From Hydractinia symbiolongicarpus (taxonomy: Eukaryota; Cnidaria; Hydrozoa; Anthoathecata; Hydractiniidae): a DNA stretch of 64,000 nt. Positions 47,840 to 60,821 of the stretch are shown one piece after another. Position numbers and translations under genes: made by a program. Positions within the stretch are counted from its first letter, which is position 1, and each line of letters begins with the position of its first letter. Below the pieces are notes generated by a model. The model was not told where the DNA came from and made no database searches. It saw only the letters and a program-made list of their open reading frames with translations. The stretch is taken from contig NC_079885.1 in NCBI RefSeq assembly GCF_029227915.1, positions 29,639,001-29,703,000 on the forward strand, written 5' to 3'.

Positions 47840-50072
47840 TAAGACTTGTAGTTTTCAAAAATGTTTTCATTTTTGATGAGACGCTGAATAAAAGAAGTTT
47901 AATCGCCGTCAAACGAAAACCCGCGATTTCCCGTAAATCCCGGGCTTGGCCCGTATAGTCAAAAGTATGCAAAGAAAGTACCCAGGGAGTAAACTCATTT
48001 CCCGAACGATTTTTTAAATTATTTTTTCACCACTAAAACGCACGAGATTTGTAGTTTTCAAAAATGTTTTCATTTTTGATGAGACGCTTAGTGAAACGGG
48101 TTTAATCGCCGGCAAACGAAAACCCGCGATTTCCCGTAAATCCCGGGCTTGGCCCGTATAGTCGAATGTATACAAAGAAAGTACCCTGTGAGTAAACTCA
48201 TTTCCCCAACGATTTTTTAAATTATTTTTTCACCACTAAAACGCATAAGACTTGTTGTTTTCAAAAATGTTTTCATTTTTGATGAGACGCTTAATAAAAG
48301 AAGTTTAATCGCCCGCAAACGAAAACCCACGATTTCCCGTAAATCCCGGGCTTGGCCCGTATAGTCAAAAGTATACAAAGAAGGTACCCAGGGAGTAAAC
48401 TGATTTCCCGGACGATTTTTCAAATTATTTCTGCACCACTAGAACGAATGAGACTTGTAGTTTTCAAAAATGTTTTCATGTTTAATGAGACGCTTAATAA
48501 AAGAGGTTTTATCGCCGGCAAACGAAAACCCGTGATTTCCCGTAAATCCCGGACTCGGCCCGTATAGTCAAAAGTATACAAAGAGAGTACCCAGGGAGTA
48601 AACGCATTTCCCGAACGATTTTTAAAATCATTTTTTCACCACTAAAACGTATGAGACTTGTAGTTTTCAAAAATGTTTTCATTTTTGATGAAACGCTTAA
48701 TGAAAGGGGTTTAATCGCCGGCAAACGAAAACCCGTGATTTCCCGTAAATCCCGGGCTTGGCCCGTATAGTCGAATGTATACAAAGAAAGCACCCTGTGA
48801 GTAAACTCATTTCCAGAACGATTTTTTAAGTTAGTTTTTCACCACTAAAACGCATAAGACTTGTAGTTTTCAAAAATGTTTTCATTTTTGATGAGACGCT
48901 GAATAAAAGAAGTTTAATCGCCGTCAAACGAAAACCCGCGATTTCCCGTAAATCCCGGGCTTGGCCCGTATAGTCAAAAGTATACAAAGAAAGTACCCAG
49001 GGAGTAAACGCATTTCCCGAACGATTTTTAAAATTATTTTTTCACCACTAAAACGCATGAGACTTGTTGTTTTTAAAAATGTTTTCATTTTTGATGAGAC
49101 GCTGAATAAAAGAAGTTTAATCGCTGGCGAACGAAAACCCGCGATTTCCCGTAAATCCCGGGCTTGGCCCGTATAGTTGTATGTATCTAAAGAAAGTACC
49201 CAGGGAGTAAACTGATTTCGCGAACGATTTTTCAAATTATTTCTGCACCACTAGAACGAATGAGACTTGTAGTTTTCAAAAATGTTTTCATTTTTAATGA
49301 GACCATTAATGAAAGAGGTTTAATCGCCGGCAAACGAAAACCCACGATTTCCCGTAAATCCCGGGCTTGGTCCGTATAGTCGAATGTATACAAAGAAAGT
49401 ACCCAGGGAGTAAACTCATTTCCCGAACGTTTTTTTAAATTATTTTTTCACCACTAAAACGCACGAGATTTGTAGTTTTCAAAAATGTTTTCATTTTTGA
49501 TGAGACGCTTAATGAAAGGGGTTTAATCGCCGGCAAACGAAAACCCGCGATTTCCCGTAAATCCCGGGCTTGGCCCGTATAGTCAAAAGTATACAAAGAA
49601 AGTACCCAGGGAGTAAACTGATTTCCCGAACAATTTTTCAAATTATTTCTGCACCACTAGAACGAATGAGACTTGTAGTTTTCAAAAATGTTTTCATGTT
49701 TAATGAGACGCTTAATAAAAGAGGTTTTATCGCCGGCAAACGAAAACCCGTGATTTCCCGTAAATCCCGGACTCGGCCCGTATAGTCAAAAGTATACAAA
49801 GAGAGTACCCAGGGAGTAAACGCATTTCCCGAACGATTTTTAAAATCATTTTTTCACCACTAAAACGTATGAGACTTGTAGTTTTCAAAAATGTTTTCAT
49901 TTTTGATGAAACGCTTAATGAAAGGGGTTTAATCGCCGGCAAACGAAAACCCGTGATTTCCCGTAAATCCCGGGCTTGGCCCGTATAGTCGAATGTATAC
50001 AAAGAAAGCACCCTGTGAGTAAACTCATTTCCAGAACGATTTTTTAAGTTAGTTTTTCACCACTAAAACGCA
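47840..50072 (+). repeat. Domain V: i j k l m i n o p l m
   Basis: i: ATCGCCGTCAAACG. j: AACGCACGAGATTTG, GCTTAGTGAAACGGG. k: GACTTGTTGTTTTC, GAAGGTACCC, CCCGGACG. l: AGAGGTTTTATCGCC, CCCGTGATT, AAACGCATTTCCC. m: AACGTATGAG, GATGAAACGC, GAAAGCACCC, TTTAAGTTAG. n: GCTGGCGAACG, GTTGTATGTATC. o: GAGACCATTAATG, GGCTTGGTCC, GAACGTTTTTTT. p: CACGAGATTTG, GCTTAATGAAAGGGG. The l-m pairs at 48,449 and 49,667 carry the same private changes (TTCATGTTTAATG, GAGAGTACCC, AAAATCATTTTTTC), giving a 6-monomer period of 1,218 bp. Confidence 0.87.
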
Positions 50073-52099
50073 TAAGACTTGTAGTTTTCAAAATGTTTTC
50101 ATTTTTGATGAGACGCTGAATAAAAGAAGTTTAATCGCCGTCAAACGAAAACCCGCGATTTCCCGTAAATCCCGGGCTTGGCCCGTATAGTCAAAAGTAT
50201 GCAAAGAAAGTACCCAGGGAGTAAACTCATTTCCCGAACGATTTTTAAAATTATTTTTTCACCACTAAAACGCACGAGATTTGTAGTTTTCAAAAATGTT
50301 TTCATTTTTGATGAGACGCTTAGTGAAACGGGTTTAATCGCCGGCAAACGAAAACCCGCGATTTCCCGTAAATCCCGGGCTTGGCCCGTATAGTCGAATG
50401 TATACAAAGAAAGTACCCTGTGAGTAAACTCATTTTCCCAACGATTTTTTAAATTATTTTTTCACCACTAAAACGCATAAGACTTGTTGTTTTCAAAAAT
50501 GTTTTCATTTTTGATGAGACGCTTAATAAAAGAAGTTTAATCGCCGGCAAACGAAAACCCGCGATTTCCCGTAAATCCCGGGCTTGGCCCGTATAGTCAA
50601 AAGTATACAAAGAAGGTACCCAGGGAGTAAACTGATTTCCCGGACGATTTTTCAAATTATTTCTGCACCACTAGAACAAATGAGACTTGTAGTTTTCAAA
50701 AATGTTTTCATTTTTAATGAGACGCTGAATAAAAGAAGTTTAATCGCCGTCAAACGAAAACCCGCGATTTCCCGTAAATCCCGGGCTTTGCCCGTATAGT
50801 CAAAAGTATACAAAGAAAGTACCCAGGGAGTAAACTCATTTCCCAAACGATTTTTTAAATTATTTTGTCACCACTAAAACGCATGAGACTTGTAGTTTTC
50901 AAAAGTGTTTTCATTTTTGATGAGACGCTGAATAAAAGAAGTTTAATCGCTGGCGAACGAAAACCCGCGATTTTCCGTAAATCCCGGGCTTGGCCCGTAT
51001 AGTTGTATGTATCTAAAGAAAGTACCCAGGGAGTAAACTGATTTCGCGAACGATTTTTCAAATTATTTCTGCACCACTAGAACGAATGAGACTTGTAGTT
51101 TTCAAAAATGTTTTCATTTTTAATGAGACCATTAATGAAAGAGGTTTAATCGCCGGCAAACGAAAACCCACGATTTCCCGTAAATCCCGGGCTTGGTCCG
51201 TATAGTCGAGAGTATACAAAGAAAGTACCCAGGGAGTAAACTCATTTCCCGAACGTTTTTTTAAATTATTTTTCACCAATAAAACGCACGAGATTTGTAG
51301 TTTTCAAAAATGTTTTCATTTTTGATGAGACGCTTAATGAAAGGGGTTTAATCGCCGGCAAACGAAAACCCGCGATTTCCCGTAAATCCCGGGCTTGGCC
51401 CGTATAGTCGAATGTATACAAAGAAAGTACCCTGTGAGTAAACTCATTTCCAGAACGATTTTTAAATTATTTTTTCACCACTAAAACGCATAAGACTTGT
51501 TGTTTTTAAAAATGTTTTCATTTTTGATTAGACGCTTAATAAAAGAAGTTTAATCGCCAGCAAACGAAAACCCGCGATTTCCCGTAAATCCCGGGCTTGG
51601 CCCGTATAGTCAAAAGTATACAAAGAAAGTACCCAGGGAGTAAACTGATTTCCCGAACGATTTTTCAAATTATTTCGGCACCACTAGAACGAATGAGACT
51701 TGTAGTTTTGAAAAATGTTTTCATTTTTAGTGAGGACATTAATGAAAGGGGTTTAATCGCCGGCAAACGAAAACCCGCGATTTCCCGTAAATCCCGGGCT
51801 TGGCCCGTATAGTCGAATGTATACAAAGAAAGTACCCTGTGAGTAAACTCATTTCCAGAACGATTTTTTAAATTATTTTTTCACCACTAAAACGTATGAA
51901 ACTTGTAGTTTTCAAAAATGTTTTCATTTTTGATGAAACGCTTAATGAAAGGGGTTTAATCGCCGGCAAACGAAAACCCGCGATTTCCCGTAAATCCCGG
52001 GCTTGGCCCGTATAGTCGAATGTATACAAAGAAAGCACCCTGTGAGTAAACTCATTTCCAGAAAGATTTTTTAAGTTAGTTTTTCACCACTAAAACGCA
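50073..52099 (+). repeat. Domain V: i j k l' n o p k q m
   Basis: i at 50,073 has a 1-bp loss (CAAAATGTTTTC). l' (50,681) starts as l (GAACAAATGAG, TTTTTAATGAG) and becomes i (GCTGAATAAAAG, GCCGTCAAACG, GGGCTTTGCCC). n-o-p follow as in the preceding block, o with GTCGAGAGTATAC and p with CACCAATAAAACGCACG. q (51,694) has TTTTTAGTGAGGACATTAATG. m (51,897) reads AACGTATGAAACTTG. The i-to-i distance to 52,100 is 2,027 bp. Confidence 0.85.
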
Positions 52100-53114
52100 T
52101 AAGACTTGTAGTTTTCAAAAATGTTTTTATTTTTGATGAGACGCTGAATAAAAGAAGTTTAATCGCCGTCAAACGAAAACCCGCGATTTCCCGTAAATCC
52201 CGGGCTTGGCCCGTATAGTCAAAAGTATGTAAAGAAAGTACCCAGGGAGTAAACTCATTTCCCGAACGATTTTTTAAATTATTTTTTCACCACTAAAACG
52301 CACGAGATTTGTAGTTTTCAAAAATGTTTTCATTTTTGATGAGACGCTTAGTGAAACGGGTTTAATCGCCGGCAAACGAAAACCCGCGATTTCCCGTAAA
52401 TCCCGGGCTTGGCCCGTATAGTGGAATGTATACAAAGAAAGTACCCTGTGAGTAAACTCATTTCCCCAACGATTTTTTAAATTATTTTTTCACCACTTAA
52501 ACGCATAAGACTTGTTGTTTTCAAAAATGTTTTCATTTTTGATGAGACGCTTAATAAAAGAAGTTTAATCGCCGGCAAACGAAAACCCGCGATTTCCCGT
52601 AAATTCCGCGCTTGGCCCGTATAGTCAAAAGTATACAAAGAAGGTACCCAGGGAGTAAACTGATTTCCCGGACGATTTTTCAAATTATTTCTGCACCACT
52701 AGAACAAATGAGACTTGTTGTTTTCAAAAATGTTTTCATTTTTAATGAGACGCTTAATGAAAGAGGTTTTATCGCCGGCAAACGAAAACCCGTGATTTCC
52801 CGTAAATCCCGGACTCGGCCCGTATAGTCAAAAGTATACAAAGAAAGTACCCAGGGAGTAAACGCATTTCCCGAACGATTTTTAAAATTATTTTTTCACC
52901 ACTAAAACGTATGAGACTTGTAGTTTTCAAAAATATTTTCATTTTTGATGAAACGCTTAATGAAAGGGGTTTAATCGCCGGCAAACGAAAACCCGCGATT
53001 TCCCGTAAATCCCAGGCTTGGCCCGTATAGTCGAATGTATACAAAGAAAGCACCCTGTGAGTAAACTCATTTCCAGAACGATTTTTTAAGTTAGTTTTTC
53101 ACCACTAAAACGCA
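52100..53114 (+). repeat. Domain V core 5-monomer HOR: i j k l m
   Basis: This is a clean i j k l m unit of 1,015 bp running into i at 53,115. The same order occurs at 47,840-48,854 and 59,807-60,821. i has GTTTTTATTTTTG and GTATGTAAAG; k has CACCACTTAAACGC and AAATTCCGCGCTTGG. I take this as the ancestral unit of domain V. Confidence 0.88.
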
Positions 53115-55746
53115 TAAGACTTGTAGTTTTCAAAAATGTTTTCATTTTTGTTGAGACGCTGAATAAAAGAAGTTTAATCGCCGTCAAACGAAAACCTGCA
53201 ATTTCCCGTAAATCCCGGGCTTGGCCCGTATAGTCAAAAGTATGCAAAGAAAGTACCCAGGGAGTAAACTCATTTCCCGAACGATTTTTCAAATTATTTT
53301 TTCACCACTAAAACGCACGAGATTTGTAGTTTTCAAAAATGTTTTCATTTTTGATGAGACGCTTAGTGAAACGGGTTTAATCGCCGGCGAACGAAAACCC
53401 GCGATTTCCGGTAAATCCCGGGCTTGGCCCGTATAGTCGAATGTATACAAAGAAAGTACCCTGTGAGTAAACTCATTTCCCCAACGATTTTTTAAATTAT
53501 TTTTTCACCACTAAAACGCAGAAGACTTGTTGTTTTGAAAAATGTTTTCATTTTTGATGAGACGCTTAGTGAAACGGGTTTAATCGCCGGCAAACGAAAA
53601 CCCGCGATTTCCCGTAAATCCTGGGCTTGGCCCGTATAGTCGAAAAACAAAGTACCCAGGGAGTAAACTCATTTTCCGAACGATTTTTTAAATTATTTTT
53701 GCATCACTACAACGCATGAGACCTGTGGTTTTTAAAAATGTTTCCATTTTTGATGAGACGCTGAATAAAAGAAGTCTAATCGCCGGCAAACGAAAACCAG
53801 CGATTTCCCGTAAATCCCGGACTCGGCGCGTATAGTCAAAAGTATACAAAGAAAGTACCCAGGGAGTAAACTCTTTTCCCGAACGATTTTTTAAATTATT
53901 TTTTCACCACTAAAACGCACGAGATTTGTAGTTTTCAAAAATGTTTTCATTTTTGATGAGACGCTTAATGAAAGTTTTTTAATCGCCGGCAAACGAAAAC
54001 CCGCGATTTCCCGTAAATCCCGGGCTTGGCCCGTATAGTCGAATGTATACAAAGAAAGTACCCTGTGAGTAAACTCATTTCCAGAACGATTTTTTAAATT
54101 ATTTTTTCACCACTAAAACGCATAAGACTTGTTGTTTTCAAAAATGTTTTCATTTTTGATGAGACGCTTAGTGAAACGGGTTTAATCGCCGGCAAACGAA
54201 AACCCGCGATTTCCCGTAAATCCTGGGCTTGGCCCGTATAGTCGAATGTATACAAAGAAAGCACCCTGTGAGTAAACTCATTTCCAGAACGATTTTTTAA
54301 GTTAGTTTTTCACCACTAAAACGCATAAGACTTGTAGTTTTCAAAAATGTTTTCATTTTTGTTGAGACGCTGAATAAAAGAAGTTTAATCGCCGTCAAAC
54401 GAAAACCCGCGATTTCCCGTAAATCCCGGGCTTGGCCCGTATAGTCAAAAGTATGCAAAGAAAGTACCCAGGGAGTAAACTCATTTCCCGAACGATTTTT
54501 CAAATTATTTTTTCACCACTAAAACGCACGAGATTTGTAGTTTTCAAAAATGTTTTCATTTTTGATGAGACGCTTAGTGAAACGGGTTTAATCGCCGGCG
54601 AACGAAAACCCGCGATTTCCCGTAAATCCCGGGCTTGGCCCGTATAGTCGAATGTATACAAAGAAAGTACCCTGTGAGTAAACTCATTTCCCCAACGATT
54701 TTTTAAATTATTTTTTCACCACTAAAACGCAGAAGACTTGTTGTTTTGAAAAATGTTTTCATTTTTGATGAGACGCTTAGTGAAACGGGTTTAATCGCCG
54801 GCAAACGAAAACCCGCGATTTCCCGTAAATCCTGGGCTTGGCCCGTATAGTCGAATGTATACAAACAAAGTACCCAGGGAGTAAACTCATTTTCCGAACG
54901 ATTTTTTAAATTATTTTTGCATCACTACAACGCATGAGACCTGTGGTTTTTAAAAATGTTTCCATTTTTGATGAGACGCTGAATAAAAGAAGTCTAATCG
55001 CCGGCAAACGAAAACCAGCGATTTCCCGTAAATCCCGGACTCGGCGCGTATAGTCAAAAGTATACAAAGAAAGTACCCAGGGAGTAAACTCTTTTCCCAA
55101 ACGATTTTTTAAATTATTTTTTCACCACTAAAACGCACGAGATTTGTAGTTTTCAAAAATGTTTTCATTTTTGATGAGACGCTTAATGAAAGTTTTTTAA
55201 TCGCCGGCAAACGAAAACCCGCGATTTCCCGTAAATCCCGGGCTTGGCCCGTATAGTCGAATGTATACAAAGAAAGTACCCTGTGAGTAAACTCATTTCC
55301 AGAACGATTTTTTAAATTATTTTTTCACCACTAAAACGCATAAGACTTGTTGTTTTCAAAAATGTTTTCATTTTTGATGAGACGCTTAGTGAAACGGGTT
55401 TAATCGCCGGCAAACGAAAACCAGCGATTTCCCGTAAATCCCGGACTCGGCGCGTATAGTCAAAAGTATACAAAGAAAGTACCCAGGGAGTAAACTAATT
55501 TCCCGAACGATTTTTTAAATTATTTTTTCATCACTGAAACGCCTGAGACTTGCAGTTTTCAGAAATGTTTTCATTTTTGATGAGACGCTTAATGAAAGTG
55601 GTTTAATCGCCGGCAAACGAAAACCCGCCATTTCCCGTAAACCCCGGGCTTGGCCCGTATAGTCGAATGTATTCAAAGAAAGTACCCAGGGAGTAAACTC
55701 ATTTCCCGAACGTTTTTTTAAATTATTTTTTCACCACTAAAACGCA
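53115..55746 (+). repeat. 6-monomer repeat i j r s t k, two copies, plus type u
   Basis: Copies start at 53,115 and 54,326. r: CGCAGAAGACTTG, TTTTGAAAAATG. s: GCATCACTACAACG, GACCTGTGG, GTTTCCATTTTTG, AAGTCTAATCG, CGGCGCGTATAG. t: AATGAAAGTTTTTTAATCG. r of the first copy has lost 7 bp (TGTATAC) near 53,644, reading GTCGAAAAACAAAG, so the period is 1,211 instead of 1,218 bp. r of the second copy (54,732) keeps the 7 bp but shares ACAAACAAAG. The closing monomer at 55,341 switches from j/k to s mid-unit (AACCAGCG, CGGCGCG), and u at 55,544 has CGCCTGAGACTTGCAG. Confidence 0.88.
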
Positions 55747-57573
55747 CGAGATTTGTAGTTTTCAAAAATGTTTTCCTTTTTGATGAGACACTTAATGAAA
55801 GGGGTTTAATCGCCGGCAAACAAAAACCCGCGATTTCCCGTAAATCCCGGGCTTGGCCCGTATAGTCAAAGGTATACAAAGAAAGTACCCAGGGAGTAAA
55901 CTGATTTCCCGAATGATTTTTCAAATTATTTCTGCACCACTAGAACGAATGAGACTTGTAGTTTTCAAAAATGTTTTCATTTTTAATGAGACCATTAATG
56001 AAAGAGGTTTAATCGCCGGCAAACGAAAACCCAGGATTATCCGTAAATCCCAGGCTTGGTCCGTATAGTCGAATGTATACAAAGAAAGAACCCAGGGAGT
56101 AAACTCATTTCCCGAACGTTTTTTTAAATTATTTTTTCACCACTAAAACGCACGAGCTTTGTAGTTTTCAAAAATGTTTTCATTTTTGATGAGACGCTTA
56201 ATGAAAGGGGTTTAATCGCCGGCAAACGAAAACCCGCGATTTCCCATAAATCCCGTGTTTGGACCGTATAGTCGAATGTATACAAAGAAAGTACCCAGGG
56301 AGTAAACTGACTTCCCGGACGATTTTTCAACTTATTTCTGCACCACTAGAACAAATGAGACTTGTAGTTTTCAAAAATGTTTTAATTTTTAATGAGACGC
56401 TTAATGAAAGAGGTTTTATCGCCGGCAAACGAAAACCCGTGATTTCCCGTAAATCCCGGACTCGGCCCGTATAGTCAAAAGTATACAAAGAAAGTACCCA
56501 GGGAGTAAACGCATTTCCCGAACGATTTTTAAAATTATTTTTTCACCACTAAAACGTATGAGACTTGTAGTTTTCAAAAATGTTTTCATTTTTGATGAAA
56601 CGCTTAATGAAAGGGGTTTAATCGCTGGCAAACGAAAACCCGCGATTTCCCGTAAATCCCGGGCTTGGCCCATATAGTCGAATGTATACAAAGAAAGCAC
56701 CCTGTGAGTAAACTCATTTCCAGAACGATTTTTTAAGTTAGTTTTTCACCACTAAAACGCATAAGACTTGTAGTTTTCAAAAATGTTTTCATTTTTGATG
56801 AGACGTTGAATAAAAGAAGTTTAATCGCCGTCAAACGAAAACCCGCGATTTCCCGTAAATCCCGGGCTTGGCCCGTATAGTCAAAAGTATACATAGAAAG
56901 TACCCAGGGAGTAAACTGATTTCCCGAACGATTTTTTAAATTATTTCTGCACCACTAGAACGAATGAGACTTGTAGTTTTCAAAAATGTTTTCATTTTTA
57001 ATGAGACCATTAATGAAAGAGGTTTAATCGCCGGCAAACGAAAACCCAGGATTATCCGTAAATCCCAGGCTTGGTCCTTATAGTCGAATGTATACAAAGA
57101 AAGAACCCAGGGAGTAAACTCATTTCCCGAACGTTTTTTTAAATTATTTTTTTACCACTAAAACGCACGAGATTTGTAGTTTTCAAAAATGTTTTCATTT
57201 TTGATGAGACGCTTAATGAAAGGGGTTTAATCGCCGGCAAACGAAAACCCGCGATTTCCCATAAATCCCGTGTTTGGCCCGTATAGTCGAATGTATACAA
57301 AGAAAGTACCCAGGGAGTAAACTGATTTCCCGGACGATTTTTCAAATTATTTCTGCACCACTAGAACAAATGAGACTTGTAGTTTTCAAAAATGTTTTCA
57401 TTTTTAATGAGACGCTTAATGAAAGAGGTTTTATCGCCGGCAAACGAAAACCCGTGATTTCCCGTAAATCCCGGACTCGGCCCGTATAGTCAAAAGTATA
57501 CAAAGAAAGTACCCAGGGAGTAAACTCATTTCCCGAACGTTTTTTTAAATTATTTTTTCACCACTAAAACGCA
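55747..57573 (+). repeat. 9-monomer tandem repeat, copy 1: p o p l m i o p l
   Basis: The length is 1,827 bp. Shared with copy 2: GTTTTCCTTTTTG and CAAAGGTATAC in the first p, GACCATTAATG and CCCAGGATTATCC in o, CACGAGCTTTG in the second p, and TTTTAATTTTTAATG in l. Private to copy 1: GAGACACTTAATG (p), TTTGGACCG and CTGACTTCCCGG (second p). Confidence 0.9.
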
Positions 57574-59197
57574 CGAGATTTGTAGTTTTCAAAAATGTTT
57601 TCCTTTTTGATGAGACGCTTAATGAAAGGGGTTTAATCGCCGGCAAACAAAAACCCGCGATTTCCCGTAAATCCCGGGCTTGGCCCGTATAGTCAAAGGT
57701 ATACAAAGAAAGTACCCAGGGAGTAAACTGATTTCCCGAATGATTTTTCAAATTATTTCTGCACCACTAGAACGAATGAGACTTGTAGTTTTCAAAAATG
57801 TTTTCATTTTTAATGAGACCATTAATGAAAGAGGTTTAATCGCCGGCAAACGAAAACCCAGGATTATCCGTAAATCCCAGGCTTGGTCCGTATAGTCGAA
57901 TGTATACAAAGAAAGAACCCAGGGAGTAAACTCATTTCCCGAACGTTTTTTTAAATTATTTTTTCACCACTAAAACGCACGAGCTTTGTAGTTTTCAAAA
58001 ATGTTTTCATTTTTGATGAGACGCTTAATGAAAGGGGTTTAATCGCCGGCAAACGAAAACCCGCGATTTCCCATAAATCCCGTGTTTGGCCCGTATAGTC
58101 GAATGTATACAAAGAAAGTACCCAGGGAGTAAACTGATTTCCCGGACGATTTTTCAACTTATTTCTGCACCACTAGAACAAATGAGACTTGTAGTTTTCA
58201 AAAATGTTTTAATTTTTAATGAGACGCTTAAAGAAAGAGGTTTTATCGCCGGCAAACGAAAACCCGTGATTTCCCGTAAATCCCGGACTCGGCCCGTATA
58301 GTCAAAAGTATACAAAGAAAGTACCCAGGGAGTAAACGCATTTCCCGAACGATTTTTAAAATTATTTTTTCACCACTAAAACGTATGAGACTTGTAGTTT
58401 TCAAAAATGTTTTCATTTTTGATGAAACGCTCAATGAAAGGGGTTTAATCGCTGGCAAACGAAAACCCGCGATTTCCCGTAAATCCCGGGCTTGGCCCAT
58501 ATAGTCGAATGTATACAAAGAAAGCACCCTGTGAGTAAACTCATTTCCAGAACGATTTTTTAAGTTAGTTTTTCACCACTAAAACGCATAAGACTTGTAG
58601 TTTTCAAAAATGTTTTCATTTTTGATGAGACGTTGAATAAAAGAAGTTTAATCGCCGTCAAACGAAAACCCGCGATTTCCCGTAAATCCCGGGCTTGGCC
58701 CGTATAGTCAAAAGTATACAAAGAAAGTACCCAGGGAGTAAACTGATTTCCCGAACGATTTTTCAAATTATTTCTGCACCACTAGAACGAATGAGACTTG
58801 TAGTTTTCAAAAATGTTTTCATTTTTAATGAGACCATTAATGAAAGAGGTTTAATCGCCGGCAAACGAAAACCCAGGATTATCCGTAAATCCCAGGCTTG
58901 GTCCGTATAGTCGAATGTATACAAAGAAAGAACCCAGGGAGTAAACTCATTTCCCGAACGTTTTTTTAAATTATTTTTTTACCACTAAAACGCACGAGAT
59001 TTGTAGTTTTCAAAAATGTTTTCATTTTTGATGAGACGCTTAATGAAAGGGGTTTAATCGCCGGCAAACGAAAACCCGCGATTTCCCTTAAATCCCGTGT
59101 TTGGCCCGTATAGTCGAATGTATACAAAGAAAGTACCCAGGGAGTAAACTGATTTCCCGAACGATTTTTCAAATTATTTCTGCACCACTAGAACGAA
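57574..59197 (+). repeat. 9-monomer tandem repeat, copy 2 (eight members, then q)
   Basis: The order is p o p l m i o p at an offset of 1,827 bp; the ninth position is q (59,198) instead of l. Private: GCTTAAAGAAAGAGG in l and GAAACGCTCAATG in m. The i monomers at 56,762 and 58,589 both have GAGACGTTGAATAAAAG, confirming the pairing. Confidence 0.9.
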
Positions 59198-60821
59198 TGA
59201 GACTTGTAGTTTTCAAAAATGTTTTCATTTTTAGTGAGGACATTAATGAAAGAGGTTTATTCGCCGGCAAACGAAAACCCACGATTTCCCGTAAATCCCG
59301 GGCTTGGTCCGTATAGTCGAATGTATACAAAGAAAGTACCCAGGGAGTAAACTCATTTCCCGAACGTTTTTTTAAATTATTTTTTCACCACTAAAACGCA
59401 CGAGATTTGTAGTTTTCAAAAATGTTTTCATTTTTGATGAGACGCTTAATGAAAGGGGTTTAATCGCCGGCAAACGAAAACCCGCGATTTCCCGTAAATC
59501 CCGGGCTTGGCCCGTATAGTCGAATGTATACAAAGAAAGTACCCTGTGAGTAAACTCATTTCCAGAACGATTTTTTAAATTATTTTTTCACCACTAAAAC
59601 GTATGAAACTTGTAGTTTTCAAAAATGTTTTCATTTTTGATGAAACGCTTAATGAAAGGGGTTTAATCGCCGGCAAACGAAAACCCGCGATTTCCCGTAA
59701 ATCCCGGGCTTGGCCCGTATAGTCGAATGTATACAAAGAAAGCACCCTGTGAGTAAACTCATTTCCAGAACGATTTTTTAAGTTAGTTTTTCACCACTAA
59801 AACGCATAAGACTTGTAGTTTTCAAAAATGTTTTTATTTTTGATGAGACGCTGAATAAAAGAAGTTTAATCGCCGTCAAACAAAAACCCGCGATTTCCCG
59901 TAAATCCCGGGCTTGGCCCGTATAGTCAAAAGTATGTAAAGAAAGTACCCAGGGAGTAAACTCATTTCCCGAACGATTTTTTAAATTATTTTTTCACCAC
60001 TAAAACGCACGAGATTTGTAGTTTTCAAAAATGTTTTCATTTTTGATGAGACGCTTAGTGAAACGGGTTTAATCGCCGGCAAACGAAAACCCGCGATTTC
60101 CCGTAAATCCCGGGCTTGGCCCGTATAGTCGAATGTATACAAAGAAAGTACCCTGTGAGTAAACTCATTTCCCCAACGATTTTTTAAATTATTTTTTCAC
60201 CACTAAAACGCATAAGACTTGTTGTTTTCTAAAATGTTTTCATTTTTGATGAGACGCTTAATAAAAGAAGTTTAATCGCCGGCAAACGAAAACCCGCGAT
60301 TTCCCGTAAATTCCGCGCTTGGCCCGTATAGTCAAAAGTATACAAAGAAGGTACCCAGGGAGTAAACTGATTTCCCGGACGATTTTTCAAATTATTTCTG
60401 CACCACTAGAACAAATGAGACTTGTAGTTTTCAAAAATGTTTCCATTTTTAATGAGACGCTTAATGAAAGAGGTTTTATCGCCGGCAAACGAAAACCCGT
60501 GATTTCCCGTAAATCCCGGACTCGGCCCGTATAGTCAAAAGTATACAAAGAAAGTACCCAGGGAGTAAACGCATTTCCCGAACGATTTTTAAAATTATTT
60601 TTTCACCACTAAAACGTATGAGACTTGTAGTTTTCAAAAATATTTTCATTTTTGATGAAACGCTTAATGAAAGGGGTTTAATCGCCGGCAAACGAAAACC
60701 CGCGATTTCCCATAAATCCCGTGTTTGGCCCGTATAGTCGAATGTATACAAAGAAAGTACCCAGGGAGTAAACTGATTTCCCGAACGATTTTTCAAATTA
60801 TTTCTGCACCACTAGAACGAA
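59198..60821 (+). repeat. 8-monomer tandem repeat, copy 1: q p m i j k l m
   Basis: The length is 1,624 bp. q has TTTTTAGTGAGGACATTAATG and here GAGGTTTATTCGCC. i has GTTTTTATTTTTG, GCCGTCAAACAAAAACC and GTATGTAAAG. k has GTTTTCTAAAATG. Positions 4-8 are an i j k l m core unit. The m at 60,619 has AAATATTTTC and switches to p-type CCCATAAATCCCGTGTTTGG. Confidence 0.88.
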